From: CAZQRP01 sp964596125
GTDB lineage: Bacteria; Chloroflexota; Dehalococcoidia; GIF9; UBA5629
NCBI GenBank assembly: GCA_964596125.1
Contig: CAZQRP010000031.1
Location: 1 to 31,783, forward strand
Reading direction: 5' to 3'
Length of the DNA: 31,783 nucleotides
How positions within the stretch are numbered: the first letter of the stretch is position 1; every line of letters starts with the position of its first letter. Shown here one piece after another: positions 17,093-25,531 of the stretch. The translations under genes and the position numbers were made by a program. Below the pieces are notes generated by a model that was not told where the DNA came from, did not search any database, and was given only the letters and a program-made list of their open reading frames with translations.

Positions 17093-18448
17093 TTAATCTT
17101 CAGGTACTTGAGGGATATAACCTTCCTTCATAAGGAGGGCAGTGATTTCCCTGGCATTTTTAATCATTTCCTCAGCCTGTTTAGTCAACTGTTCCCGGCT
17201 GGCTTTGACCCTTGCAACGCCTTGCTCCTGTGCTTTCAAAGCTACTGCTACTGCTTCCCGCACAAAAATTTCCCATTCTGCCATAGTTGGAGCTATATTT
17301 TCTTCATCTATCCCTCTGTCTTCAGCACATCTGGCAAGTTCGTATGCAGCAGCGAGACACATCTCATCGGTGATAGTCCTGGATTTAACATCCAGTGTGC
17401 CGCGGAAAATAGCCGGGAAGCCCGTTGAGTTATTCACCTGATTGGGAAAATCAGACCTTCCCGTAGCTATAATCCTGGCCCCAGCCTCCTTGGCTTCCCA
17501 GGGCCATATTTCAGGAATAGGATTGGCGCAGGCAAATATCACGGCATCTTTAGCCATGCCGGCTATCCACTCAGCCTTAATTACTCCCGGTCCTGACTGT
17601 GATAATGAGATACATACATCAGTCCCCTTTAAGGCTTCGGCTATGCCACCGTCTCTTTTCTCAGGATTGGTTTTTACGGCGAGTTCCCATTTATAAGGAT
17701 TTTTATTCTGACCCTCTTCGAGATCAGTTCTACCCTTATGCAGTATACCCTTGGTATCCACAACAATAGTGTTTCCCGGTTTAAAACCATCAGCGAAAAG
17801 TAATCTCAGGATAGCTACATTTGCTGCACCCGATCCAATAATAGCCAGGGTAACATCTTCCTTTTTCTTACCTACAATCTTTAAAGCATTGATAAGACCG
17901 GCGAGCGTAACAGCCGCTGTACCCTGTTGATCATCGTGCCATACAGGAATATCGGCTTCCGCTCTTAATTTATCGAGTATATAAAAGCATTTGGGATTGG
18001 CTATATCCTCCAGATTAATGCCGCCGAATGACGGTTGAAGCCATTTCACTGCCTGAATAATCTCGTCAGGGTCCTTGGTATCGAGACAAATAGGCACGGC
18101 GTCCACTCCACCCAGATATTTGAATAGCAGTGCCTTACCTTCCATGACCGGCATACTACCTTCAGGACCAATGTCACCTAATCCCAATACCCTGGTGCCA
18201 TCGGAAACTACGGCAACGGTGTTCCACTTATTAGTGAGTTCATAGACCTTTTCCTTATCCGCCTGTATTGCTTTACAGGGTGCAGCCACCCCAGGAGAAT
18301 ACCAGATAGCGAAATCATCGAAACCGCGAACAGCACACTTGGGTACCGTTTGCATTTTCCCTCGATAGAACGGATGCAATTTCATAGCGTTTAATGCGGG
18401 CTCCTGCGCTTTAGCTAGAAGCTCTTCTTCAGTCATTTCTCGTGACAC
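17093..18448 (-). CDS. NAD(P)-dependent malic enzyme
   Basis: Malic enzyme decarboxylates malate to pyruvate. The 451-residue protein is the compact bacterial form without the phosphotransacetylase domain. Landmarks are the catalytic Tyr in YSPGVAAPC (residue 50), VSDGTRVLGLGDIGPEGSMPVMEGKA (metal and substrate site), VWHDDQQGTA (residues 169-178), and the nucleotide-binding GSGAAN (205-210). Start is GTG 18448 with AGGAGG 6 bases upstream inside the overlapping end of the isocitrate dehydrogenase gene (20 bp overlap). Cofactor preference is not decided here. Confidence 0.93.
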   Translation of the reverse strand: MSREMTEEELLAKAQEPALNAMKLHPFYRGKMQTVPKCAVRGFDDFAIWYSPGVAAPCKAIQADKEKVYELTNKWNTVAVVSDGTRVLGLGDIGPEGSMPVMEGKALLFKYLGGVDAVPICLDTKDPDEIIQAVKWLQPSFGGINLEDIANPKCFYILDKLRAEADIPVWHDDQQGTAAVTLAGLINALKIVGKKKEDVTLAIIGSGAANVAILRLLFADGFKPGNTIVVDTKGILHKGRTDLEEGQNKNPYKWELAVKTNPEKRDGGIAEALKGTDVCISLSQSGPGVIKAEWIAGMAKDAVIFACANPIPEIWPWEAKEAGARIIATGRSDFPNQVNNSTGFPAIFRGTLDVKSRTITDEMCLAAAYELARCAEDRGIDEENIAPTMAEWEIFVREAVAVALKAQEQGVARVKASREQLTKQAEEMIKNAREITALLMKEGYIPQVPED

Positions 18449-19547
18449 TGCTATCCTCCTTTAATTTATTAACAACGGCCTCAGCGACACCCATGGTGCT
18501 CGCCGGGGGCTGATCACTGTCTGCTTGTAAATCGTAGGTGACGTCTTTACCCTCAGCAATTACACCAGCTACGGCTTTTTCCAACCTGTCACCCGCATCC
18601 TTTTCTCCCAGATAACGAAGCATCATTGTTGCAGAGAGCATCATTGCCATTGGATTTATCATATTTTGATCAGCGTATTTGGGAGCACTACCATGAGTAG
18701 GTTCAAAAACCGCAATATCGTCCCCGATATTTGCTCCCGGAGCCAGTCCGAGACCACCTACCAGCCCAGCACAAAGGTCGGAGATAATATCTCCATATAA
18801 ATTGGGTGATACAATTACATCAAACAATTGTGGCTTCCTGACCAGCCGCATACATAAAGCATCGACAACTACATCTTCAAACTCTATATCTGGATACTCT
18901 CTGGCTATCTCACGGGCAATATCCAGAAAAAGACCATCTGAGAACTTGAGGATATTGGCTTTGTGAACAGCCGAAACCTTCTTTCTATTATTTGTACGGG
19001 CATACTGAAAAGCGAACCTGATAATACGCCTCGATCCCGTTTCAGAAATCATTTTTATGCTGAAACCTGAATCTTTTCTCACCCTCGTTTCTGTAGCCTC
19101 GTAGATAAGCTCAATAAGTTTCTCAGCTTCATGGGTATCTCTGGCAAACTCGACGCCGGCATAAAGGTCTTCTGTGTTTTCTCTAACAACTGCGATATCC
19201 ACATTCTGAAAACCGGTAGGTGCCCCGGGAAATGTTTTACATGGACGGAGGCAAGCATAGAGATCAAGGTTTTTACGTAAATCTACATTGACGCTCCTGA
19301 ACCCAATGCCAATAGGTGTGGTGACCGGCCCTTTGAGGGCTACTCTATTTTTTCTTATGGACTCGAGGACTTCGTCAGGTAGAGGTGTACCGAATTGGGT
19401 TTGAGCACTCTCACCGACCATCCAAATATCCCATTCAAATTTCACGCCGGTAGCTTCTAATACCCTTTCCGTTGCCCTGGTAACTTCAGGTCCCACACCA
19501 TCCCCAGGGATAAGGGTTACCTTATGAGGAATATTGTGTGCCCCCAT
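18429..19547 (-). CDS. icd: Isocitrate dehydrogenase (isocitrate/isopropylmalate dehydrogenase family)
   Basis: This enzyme converts isocitrate to 2-oxoglutarate and CO2. The 372-residue length is that of the short NAD-type or archaeal-like enzymes. Substrate-site features are GFRSVNVDLRKNLDLYA (Ser in the position typical of isocitrate enzymes) and LYGDIISDLCAGLVGGLGLAPGANIG. The cofactor loop reads HGSAPKYADQ. Its Lys-Tyr pair matches the NADP-type E. coli residues 344-345, and a later TYDLQA keeps the Tyr391 equivalent but has Ala where E. coli has Arg395. Cofactor use is therefore ambiguous. The ATG at 19547 has no clear ribosome binding site. Confidence 0.88.
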   Translation of the reverse strand: MGAHNIPHKVTLIPGDGVGPEVTRATERVLEATGVKFEWDIWMVGESAQTQFGTPLPDEVLESIRKNRVALKGPVTTPIGIGFRSVNVDLRKNLDLYACLRPCKTFPGAPTGFQNVDIAVVRENTEDLYAGVEFARDTHEAEKLIELIYEATETRVRKDSGFSIKMISETGSRRIIRFAFQYARTNNRKKVSAVHKANILKFSDGLFLDIAREIAREYPDIEFEDVVVDALCMRLVRKPQLFDVIVSPNLYGDIISDLCAGLVGGLGLAPGANIGDDIAVFEPTHGSAPKYADQNMINPMAMMLSATMMLRYLGEKDAGDRLEKAVAGVIAEGKDVTYDLQADSDQPPASTMGVAEAVVNKLKEDSSVTRND

Positions 19548-19555
19548 CGTGAAAA

Positions 19556-20065
19556 CTACAGCTTGAAATCACCATGTTTGCTAATATAGGAAATGAGCCC
19601 GCCTTCATTAAGTATATCCAGCATCACTTTCGGGATTTTACTGAAGGTAAGACGAGCGCCATTGGTCAGGTCAGTAATTATACCCTTGGATAAGTTTATC
19701 TCTAATTCATCCCCCGTGTCAATCCCATCGGTATCACATATTAAGACCGGCAGTCCTTGATTTATAGCATTTCTGAAAAAGATACGTGCCACGGACTTTA
19801 CCAGGACGGCGCTTATGCCAGACATCTTAATAACCAGCGGAGCATGTTCCCGGCTGGAGCCAAGCCCAAAATCTATACCAGCGACAATAAAATCACCCTG
19901 TCGTACTTTGCCGGCAAATGTCGGGTCCGCATCCTCCATGACATGTTTGGCCAGTTCAGGCAAATTGCTCCTTAACTGAGCATATTTACCTGGAATAATA
20001 AGGTCAGTAGAAATACTATCGCCAAATTTGAAAGCCCTGCCTTTAAGGACCATAGAGGTCATCAT
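19556..20065 (-). CDS. Aconitase/isopropylmalate isomerase-family small subunit (LeuD-like)
   Basis: This 169-residue swivel-domain subunit pairs with the adjacent large subunit. Typical features are FGDSISTDLIIPGKY, AKHVMEDADPTFAGKVRQGDFIVAG and GLGSSREHAPLVIK. The specificity loop after GKY reads AQLRSN, one residue longer than I recall for LeuD and not an obvious LeuD or homoaconitase signature. Genes for isocitrate dehydrogenase and other cycle enzymes surround it and no leucine genes are in the window. I infer that it acts as aconitase (citrate to isocitrate). It overlaps the large subunit by 4 bases. Confidence 0.82.
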   Translation of the reverse strand: MMTSMVLKGRAFKFGDSISTDLIIPGKYAQLRSNLPELAKHVMEDADPTFAGKVRQGDFIVAGIDFGLGSSREHAPLVIKMSGISAVLVKSVARIFFRNAINQGLPVLICDTDGIDTGDELEINLSKGIITDLTNGARLTFSKIPKVMLDILNEGGLISYISKHGDFKL

Positions 20066-21315
20066 ATTACCTTTCGTGGATCAGTGATTTCGCCGGTTAT
20101 AGCTGAGGCCGCGGCTGTAGCCGGACTGGCTAAATATATCAAGGCCTCGGGATTGCCCATCCTGCCTTTAAAGTTACGATTAGCCGTGGATAAACAGACC
20201 TCACCGTCCCCAAGTACACCCTGGTGAAGACCGATACAGGCAGCACATCCCGGCGGAAGTACAGCAGCACCTGCGGCGATAAGAGCCTGTATGTAGCCAG
20301 CTTTTATTGCTCTGGCGAGGATCTGTCTCGATGCCGGAGCAACTATTAACCTGACATGCGGATGACAGCTCTTATTCCTGAGAATGGTAGCCGCCACAGC
20401 TAAATCTTCAAGGCGACCATTAGTACATGTGCCGATAAATACTTGATGTAGTTTAATACCTTCCAGTGTGCGTGCCGGAGCAACATTATCCACAGTGTGA
20501 GGTAAAGCTACCATCGGCTCAATACCGGAAGCGTCAATGGCGATTTCCTGTGCGTAATCAGCATCAGAATCAGGATAAAGAGCTTTATACTTATGGTCTC
20601 TTCCCTGGGCAATCAGATGTTTCTTAGTGATATTGTCACTGGCAAAAAGCCCAACCTTAGCACCAACTTCTACAGCCATATTTGCTATAGTTAACCGCTG
20701 TGATATAGTCATTCTGTCCACTGTTTCCCCGTCGAATTCCAACGCTTTATAATTGGCGCCATCAGCTCCTATTCTGCCAACGAGATAAAGGACAACGTCT
20801 TTAGCATTAGTCATATTTTGAAGCCTGCCCGTAATAGTGATCTTGAAGCTTTCCGGCACGCGAAACCAGGTCTTGCCGAGGGCAAATGCAACTGCGATAT
20901 CACTGGACCCCATCCCGGTAGCAAATGCCCCCAGAGCACCAGCAGTTACCGTATGGGAGTCCGCACCTACAATAACATCCCCGGGACTGGCAAATAGCTC
21001 GGCTACCAACTGATGACAGATGCCACTGCCGCCTTCAAAAATCAAGCATCCGGCATCCTTGGCAAAGCTGCGTAGAAATCGATGATCATTGGATAACTGA
21101 CGGTCCGGGCTAGGTACGGCATGATCGAGGAAAATAACCGTTTGCTGCGGATTGGCTAAATCCTCAAAACCGCTTTCCTGGAATTGCTTTAAAGTTAGAG
21201 GACCGGTAGTATCCTGAACGAAAGCCACGTCTATCGTTGCTACAACTATCTCACCGGCCCGGGCATTTGATCCTGATTTATCGCTTAGTATTTTCTCACT
21301 TAAGGTTTTCCCCAT
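20062..21315 (-). CDS. Aconitase/isopropylmalate isomerase-family large subunit (LeuC-like)
   Basis: This is the [4Fe-4S] catalytic subunit of a two-part aconitase-family hydratase. Cluster ligands are Cys297 (FIGTCTNGR) plus Cys357 and Cys360 (PPGCAACIG). The VGADSHTVTAGALGAFATGMGSSD segment (about residue 116 onward) and FLDHAVPSPD are also present. The 417-residue length fits LeuC/HacA-type proteins rather than full-length AcnA/AcnB. Directly upstream of isocitrate dehydrogenase in the same operon, it most likely serves as the cell's aconitase; leucine or homocitrate pathway use cannot be ruled out. Confidence 0.83.
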   Translation of the reverse strand: MGKTLSEKILSDKSGSNARAGEIVVATIDVAFVQDTTGPLTLKQFQESGFEDLANPQQTVIFLDHAVPSPDRQLSNDHRFLRSFAKDAGCLIFEGGSGICHQLVAELFASPGDVIVGADSHTVTAGALGAFATGMGSSDIAVAFALGKTWFRVPESFKITITGRLQNMTNAKDVVLYLVGRIGADGANYKALEFDGETVDRMTISQRLTIANMAVEVGAKVGLFASDNITKKHLIAQGRDHKYKALYPDSDADYAQEIAIDASGIEPMVALPHTVDNVAPARTLEGIKLHQVFIGTCTNGRLEDLAVAATILRNKSCHPHVRLIVAPASRQILARAIKAGYIQALIAAGAAVLPPGCAACIGLHQGVLGDGEVCLSTANRNFKGRMGNPEALIYLASPATAAASAITGEITDPRKVI

Positions 21316-21321
21316 TGAAGC

Positions 21322-23271
21322 CTATCCGATAATAGCCAGAACATCCCCGGCGTTTACCTTATCGCCGGGACCAAAATTTATAGCCTTAACTTTACCAGAG
21401 ACCGGAGTCACTATTTCATTTTCCATCTTCATGGCTTCCAGGACAAGAATGCAAGTACCTTCCACAACCTCATCACCTTCATTGACCATGGAGCGAATGA
21501 TGGTGCCCGGTATTGGGGTAGTTATCTCGGTCCCCTCAACCTTAACAGCTACCCTGGGTGCGGGAGGGTCTTCTGCTTTCTGTTTCTGCTGCCGGGTAGT
21601 TTCTGGTTCAGACTTTGCGGTCGTTACAGGCGTTTCTGCTTCTGGTTGTGCCGGAGCAGAGACCCGAGGAGCAGCAAAATCACCAGTACCATCTGTCGGT
21701 TCAACCTCCACTTTGTAATATTCATCACCGACATAAACATTGAATGTTCTGACCGCGGGTCCTTTAACCGGTGCCTTCATCTCTACCTTCTCAGCTAACC
21801 TGCCAGATTTAGCTCTGGCGATAAGCTCATCTTCTCTTTTCACATCTTCCAGCGTCTTCGGTTTTACTTCGGCCGGTGGCTCCTCCAGGCCATACTTCCA
21901 TTTCAGGAATTGCATCCCTGTTGCTGGATAAAGGGCATAGACAAGTACGTCACCAATATCCCTGGCAATATCTTTGGTATCTTCCTTGGCTTTCTCCAAC
22001 TCCGGCTCGAGTATGTCAGCCGGTCGGCAGGTGATAGGTTCACCTCCACGTTTATATCCTTTGAGAACGATTTTCTGCACTTCGGGATCAACCGGGGCTG
22101 GCGGTTTGCCATACAAGCCATACACATAATCCTTGACCTGGGAAGAAATCATTTTATATCTACCAAAGAGGACATTCTGAATAGCCTGGGTGCCTACGAT
22201 CTGGCTTGTAGGAGTAACCAGGGGGGGATATCCCAACTCTTTTCGTGTCCGTGGTAGCTCGGCATAGACTTCCGATATACGGTCAAGGGCACCTGCCTCT
22301 CTCAACTGGGCTACCATATTGGTAAACATACCACCGGGAATCTGATGCCACAGCACTCCAGTATCAATCACTGACATTTTTGTGGTATCAAGAAAGTCTC
22401 TATACTTTGGTGCTATTGATTCAAAGTATTCATCCAGCTTTAGTAAATGCTTTAAATCAAGTCCGGTATCCCGGGGCGTACCTTGAAGGGCAACCACAAT
22501 AGGCTCTACTGCGGGGTGAGAGGTACGTAAGGCAAACGGGGCAATACAGGTATCGATAAAATCGACTCCGGCCTCAATAGCTTTTAGATGGCTCATGGAA
22601 GCCATGCCACTGGTGAAGTGACTATGCAAATTTACCGGTATTTTCAGGGCCTTCTTTAACGCTGTGACCAGTTTGTACGCATCGTCCGGAGAGATGAGGC
22701 CAGCCATGTCCTTAATACACAGACTATCGGCACCCATATCCTGAATAATGATGGACTTCTCTACATAGTAATCGATATCATATACAGGACCGCCCAGCTT
22801 CGGTTCCGTTAATGAGTAGGACAGGGAACTCTGAATATGCTTGCCTTTTTCCTTGATTGCTTTAAAGGCAGTTTCAAAATTACGTTCGTCATTCACCGCA
22901 TCAAAAACGCGGAAGACATCGATACCACAATCTGCCGCATGATGAACAAAAGCAGTAACCACATCATCAGCGTAGTTACGATACCCGACGAGGTTCTGGC
23001 CGCGTAAAAGCATCTGTAACTTTGTATCGGGCATTAATTTTTTCAGAATCCGGATTCTTTCCCACGGGTCCTCATTTAAAAAACGGGTCATAACATCAAA
23101 GGTAGCACCACCCCACACTTCCATTGACCAGAATCCAGCTTTGTTCATTTCAGGGGCAATGGCTTCAAGGTCAGCAGTCCGAACACGTGTAGCAAACAGA
23201 GATTGATGTCCATCACGAAAAGTAAGGTCAGTTATTTTTACAGGATTTCTATTAGTCTTGGTAACGCTCAT
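21322..23271 (-). CDS. pycB: Pyruvate carboxylase subunit B / oxaloacetate decarboxylase alpha / transcarboxylase 5S-1.3S
   Basis: The 649-residue protein has an N-terminal TIM-barrel carboxyltransferase (ITDLTFRDGHQSLFATR, FRVFDAVND, HSHFTSGMASMSHLKAIEAGVDFIDT), the conserved PYC/OadA segment (YPPLVTPTSQIVGTQA, VKDYVYGLYG), a Pro/Glu/Thr-rich linker near residues 525-580, and a C-terminal biotinyl domain with the biotin Lys in LEAMKMENE. It transfers a carboxyl group between biotin and pyruvate/oxaloacetate. No biotin carboxylase or membrane OadB gene is nearby; the upstream MmdA-like gene suggests a transcarboxylase as an alternative. ATG 23271 has GGAG 8 bases upstream. Confidence 0.9.
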   Translation of the reverse strand: MSVTKTNRNPVKITDLTFRDGHQSLFATRVRTADLEAIAPEMNKAGFWSMEVWGGATFDVMTRFLNEDPWERIRILKKLMPDTKLQMLLRGQNLVGYRNYADDVVTAFVHHAADCGIDVFRVFDAVNDERNFETAFKAIKEKGKHIQSSLSYSLTEPKLGGPVYDIDYYVEKSIIIQDMGADSLCIKDMAGLISPDDAYKLVTALKKALKIPVNLHSHFTSGMASMSHLKAIEAGVDFIDTCIAPFALRTSHPAVEPIVVALQGTPRDTGLDLKHLLKLDEYFESIAPKYRDFLDTTKMSVIDTGVLWHQIPGGMFTNMVAQLREAGALDRISEVYAELPRTRKELGYPPLVTPTSQIVGTQAIQNVLFGRYKMISSQVKDYVYGLYGKPPAPVDPEVQKIVLKGYKRGGEPITCRPADILEPELEKAKEDTKDIARDIGDVLVYALYPATGMQFLKWKYGLEEPPAEVKPKTLEDVKREDELIARAKSGRLAEKVEMKAPVKGPAVRTFNVYVGDEYYKVEVEPTDGTGDFAAPRVSAPAQPEAETPVTTAKSEPETTRQQKQKAEDPPAPRVAVKVEGTEITTPIPGTIIRSMVNEGDEVVEGTCILVLEAMKMENEIVTPVSGKVKAINFGPGDKVNAGDVLAIIG

Positions 23272-23297
23272 TAGTAGTACTCCATATATATTGTTTG

Positions 23298-23489
23298 CTA
23301 AATTCCAAATCTATTAATTTTTTTAAGTCGCCAGTTGGACCTGGCTCTCATCATTTCCTGGTGCCCAAAAATCCACCAAAGACTCATTTCAGTGTGAGTT
23401 ACTATGTTATCATTTACTTTGGTCACCTTTTCTTGTTGAATGTAAGTACTCACCGCTCCTATAATGGCTGCCATCAGGTCTTTTTTCAT
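23298..23489 (-). CDS. Small protein between carboxyltransferase genes (OadG/epsilon-like position)
   Basis: This 63-residue protein starts with a moderately hydrophobic helix (DLMAAIIGAVSTYIQQE), continues with a polar stretch, and ends with an aromatic and basic motif (WWIFGHQEMMRARSNWRLKK). Small proteins of this layout sit beside PccB/MmdA and biotin-carrier genes in other anaerobes and are annotated as OadG-related or accessory subunits; I recall this pattern but have not searched. ATG 23489 has AAAGAG upstream, and the gene is 10 bases after mmdA and 26 before pycB. It has no full membrane helix, so a true OadG membrane role is unlikely. Confidence 0.7.
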   Translation of the reverse strand: MKKDLMAAIIGAVSTYIQQEKVTKVNDNIVTHTEMSLWWIFGHQEMMRARSNWRLKKINRFGI

Positions 23490-23499
23490 TTGTCACTCT

Positions 23500-25050
23500 T
23501 TACAGCGGAATATTTCCATGCTTCTTGGCTGGATTAGTATCGACCTTATTTTGAAGCATTTCCAGGGCTCTGATCAGTCTGGGCCGTGTCGTCCTTGGAT
23601 CAATAACATCATCGACATACCCTTTGCTGGCAGCTACATAAGGATTGGCAAACTTCTCCCTATAATCAGCGACCAATTGCTGCCGCGTTTCCTCAGGTTT
23701 TTCCGATTTGCTGATTGTATCTTTGAAAACAATGTCCACTGCCCCTTCCGGACCCATTACAGCGATCTCAGCCGTAGGCCAGGCATAGTTAATATCACCA
23801 CGCAGGCACTTACTGCTCATAACTATATAAGCTCCCCCGTACGCTTTACGGGTAATTACGCTTATTTTAGGCACTGTAGCCTCAGCGTACGCATAAAGAA
23901 ACTTGGCACCATGCCTGATAATACCCCTGTATTCCTGGTCAGAACCTGGTAAAAATCCTGGTACGTCTACAAAAGTAATCAGGGGGATATTAAAACAATC
24001 ACAAAAGCGGACGAATCTGGCACCTTTGTCCGAAGCATCAACATCAATAGCACCAGCATAAAATGAAGGCTGCTGCGCAACAATCCCAACGGCGCATCCT
24101 CCCAGCCGGGCAAATCCGGTGATAAGACTGGGAGCAAATCTGCTCTGCACCTCCATAATATCACCGTTATCCACAATTCTGGTTATAACCTGCTGCATAT
24201 CATAGACCTTGGACGTACTATCGGGTACAATCGTAAGAAGTTCCGCATCCATACGGTCGGTGTCATCACCGGTTGCAATGTGAACAGGCTTTTCCATGTT
24301 GTTTTGGGGTAAAAAGCCCAGCAGACGGCGCACCATTTCGAGGCAATGGCGGTCATTGTCTGCAACGAAATGACAGTTACCGCTCCTGGTGGCATGGGTT
24401 ATGGCACCACCCAACTCCTCAAAACCGATTTCTTCGCTGGTAGCAGCCCTAATTACAGCCGGTCCGGTAATGTACATTTGTCCCGTACCCTTTGCCATGA
24501 AAATAAAGTCAGTTATGGCCGGTGAGTAAACAGCACCACCAGCACACGGTCCCAGAATGACCGATATTTGCGGGATCACACCGGAATAAATGGTATTACG
24601 GGTAAAAATCTCCCCATAGCCGAACAGGCTGTCCACTCCCTCCTGGATACGAGCACCCCCTGAATCAAGTATGCCGATAATGGGGGCCCCGTTCTTAGCA
24701 GCCAGGTCCATGACCTTGCAGATTTTTTCCGAAGCTACTTTCGATAGAGAACCACCAAAGACTGTAAAATCTTGAGAGAAGACAAAAGCATACCTCCCAC
24801 TAATTTTACCACAGCCAGTAACAACAGAATCGCCATAATATTTTTTTTGCTCCAGTCCGAAATCAGTACATCGGTGGAGGACAAAAGGATCGGTCTCTTC
24901 AAAACTACCGGGATCCAACAGAACCTCGATACGCTCCCTGGCTGTCAGTTTACCCTGCCCGTGTTGAGCTTCAATGCGCCCGGCTCCACCACCGGCACTG
25001 GCCTGTTCCCTTAACTTACGTAATTCAGCTATTTTTTCTTCGTTTCCCAC
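23500..25050 (-). CDS. mmdA: Acyl-CoA carboxyltransferase (methylmalonyl-CoA decarboxylase alpha / PccB / 12S)
   Basis: This protein moves a carboxyl group between biotin and propionyl-CoA/methylmalonyl-CoA or a similar acyl-CoA. The 516-residue length is standard. Landmarks are GRIEAQHGQGKLTARERI, the first oxyanion region ILDSGGARIQEGVDSL with GPCAGGAVYSPA, and the second with DVPGFLPGSDQEYRGIIRHGAKFLYAYAEATVPK and RKAYGGAYIVMSSK. It is the first gene of the minus-strand operon. The start is GTG 25050 with a weak GGGAA 8 bases upstream. Its role depends on its partner: with PycB it could form a Propionibacterium-type transcarboxylase; with a remote biotin carboxylase, a propionyl-CoA carboxylase. 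Confidence 0.9.
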   Translation of the reverse strand: MGNEEKIAELRKLREQASAGGGAGRIEAQHGQGKLTARERIEVLLDPGSFEETDPFVLHRCTDFGLEQKKYYGDSVVTGCGKISGRYAFVFSQDFTVFGGSLSKVASEKICKVMDLAAKNGAPIIGILDSGGARIQEGVDSLFGYGEIFTRNTIYSGVIPQISVILGPCAGGAVYSPAITDFIFMAKGTGQMYITGPAVIRAATSEEIGFEELGGAITHATRSGNCHFVADNDRHCLEMVRRLLGFLPQNNMEKPVHIATGDDTDRMDAELLTIVPDSTSKVYDMQQVITRIVDNGDIMEVQSRFAPSLITGFARLGGCAVGIVAQQPSFYAGAIDVDASDKGARFVRFCDCFNIPLITFVDVPGFLPGSDQEYRGIIRHGAKFLYAYAEATVPKISVITRKAYGGAYIVMSSKCLRGDINYAWPTAEIAVMGPEGAVDIVFKDTISKSEKPEETRQQLVADYREKFANPYVAASKGYVDDVIDPRTTRPRLIRALEMLQNKVDTNPAKKHGNIPL

Positions 25051-25140
25051 TTCAGATTTCCCATTACATTAGCTTCAAAAGCATCGAAACAATCCGGCCT
25101 TTTTAAAAAAATCAGGGTATATTTTAGCATATTCTGCTAT

Positions 25141-25169
25141 ATATTAGCTAACTGATGCTGTGGAGTCAC
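25141..25169 (-). promoter_or_regulatory. Putative promoter of the carboxylase-TCA operon
   Basis: Read on the minus strand, GTGACT (25169-25164) and TAATAT (25146-25141) are separated by exactly 17 bp. The -10 is the same hexamer as in the MarR promoter, and the -35 differs by one base from that promoter's TTGACT. Transcription would start near 25134 and give a leader of about 84 nt before mmdA. Each hexamer matches the consensus at four of six positions. Confidence 0.4.
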
Positions 25170-25289
25170 GCATGATATCTTAAAGATTTTTTATGCAAAG
25201 TCTTGACAACGATTAACAAGGTTAAGTACGTTACAAATACATCTGATACGATTCTATTTTACACAACGGATGTGCTATGTTTGAACTCG

Positions 25290-25385
25290 TTATATATACC
25301 GCGGGATTTTCACTGACGGGCTCTCTTTTCTTTCCCTCAAAAACCTTTCCTCGTCCCATTTCTTATTCCTAACGGCAATCTCCAT
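25290..25385 (-). CDS. Possible 31-residue protein with a perfect Shine-Dalgarno
   Basis: In the 481-base space between marR and mmdA, an AGGAGG (25395-25390) lies 4 bases before an ATG at 25385 that opens a 31-codon frame ending in TAA at 25290. The product is highly charged (VRNKKWDEERFLRERKES, then PSVKIPRYI). Its NKKWDEE-F-R-E pattern vaguely recalls the N-terminus of glutamate mutase epsilon subunits, but the next conserved residues of that family are missing, so it could be a gene remnant. The frame is short enough to arise by chance; the binding site is the main argument. Confidence 0.35.
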   Translation of the reverse strand: MEIAVRNKKWDEERFLRERKESPSVKIPRYI

Positions 25386-25531
25386 GTAGCCTCCTCAATT
25401 CAGATTTGACATAAGGACTTGATCTACTCTTAACTACGTCGTCGTTCCCACCATTCCTCAGACCACTGGTTTCCCACTAATAGCGAACTCATGGTATTCG
25501 ACAGGCCTATCAATAGCTTATTTAAAGCATC

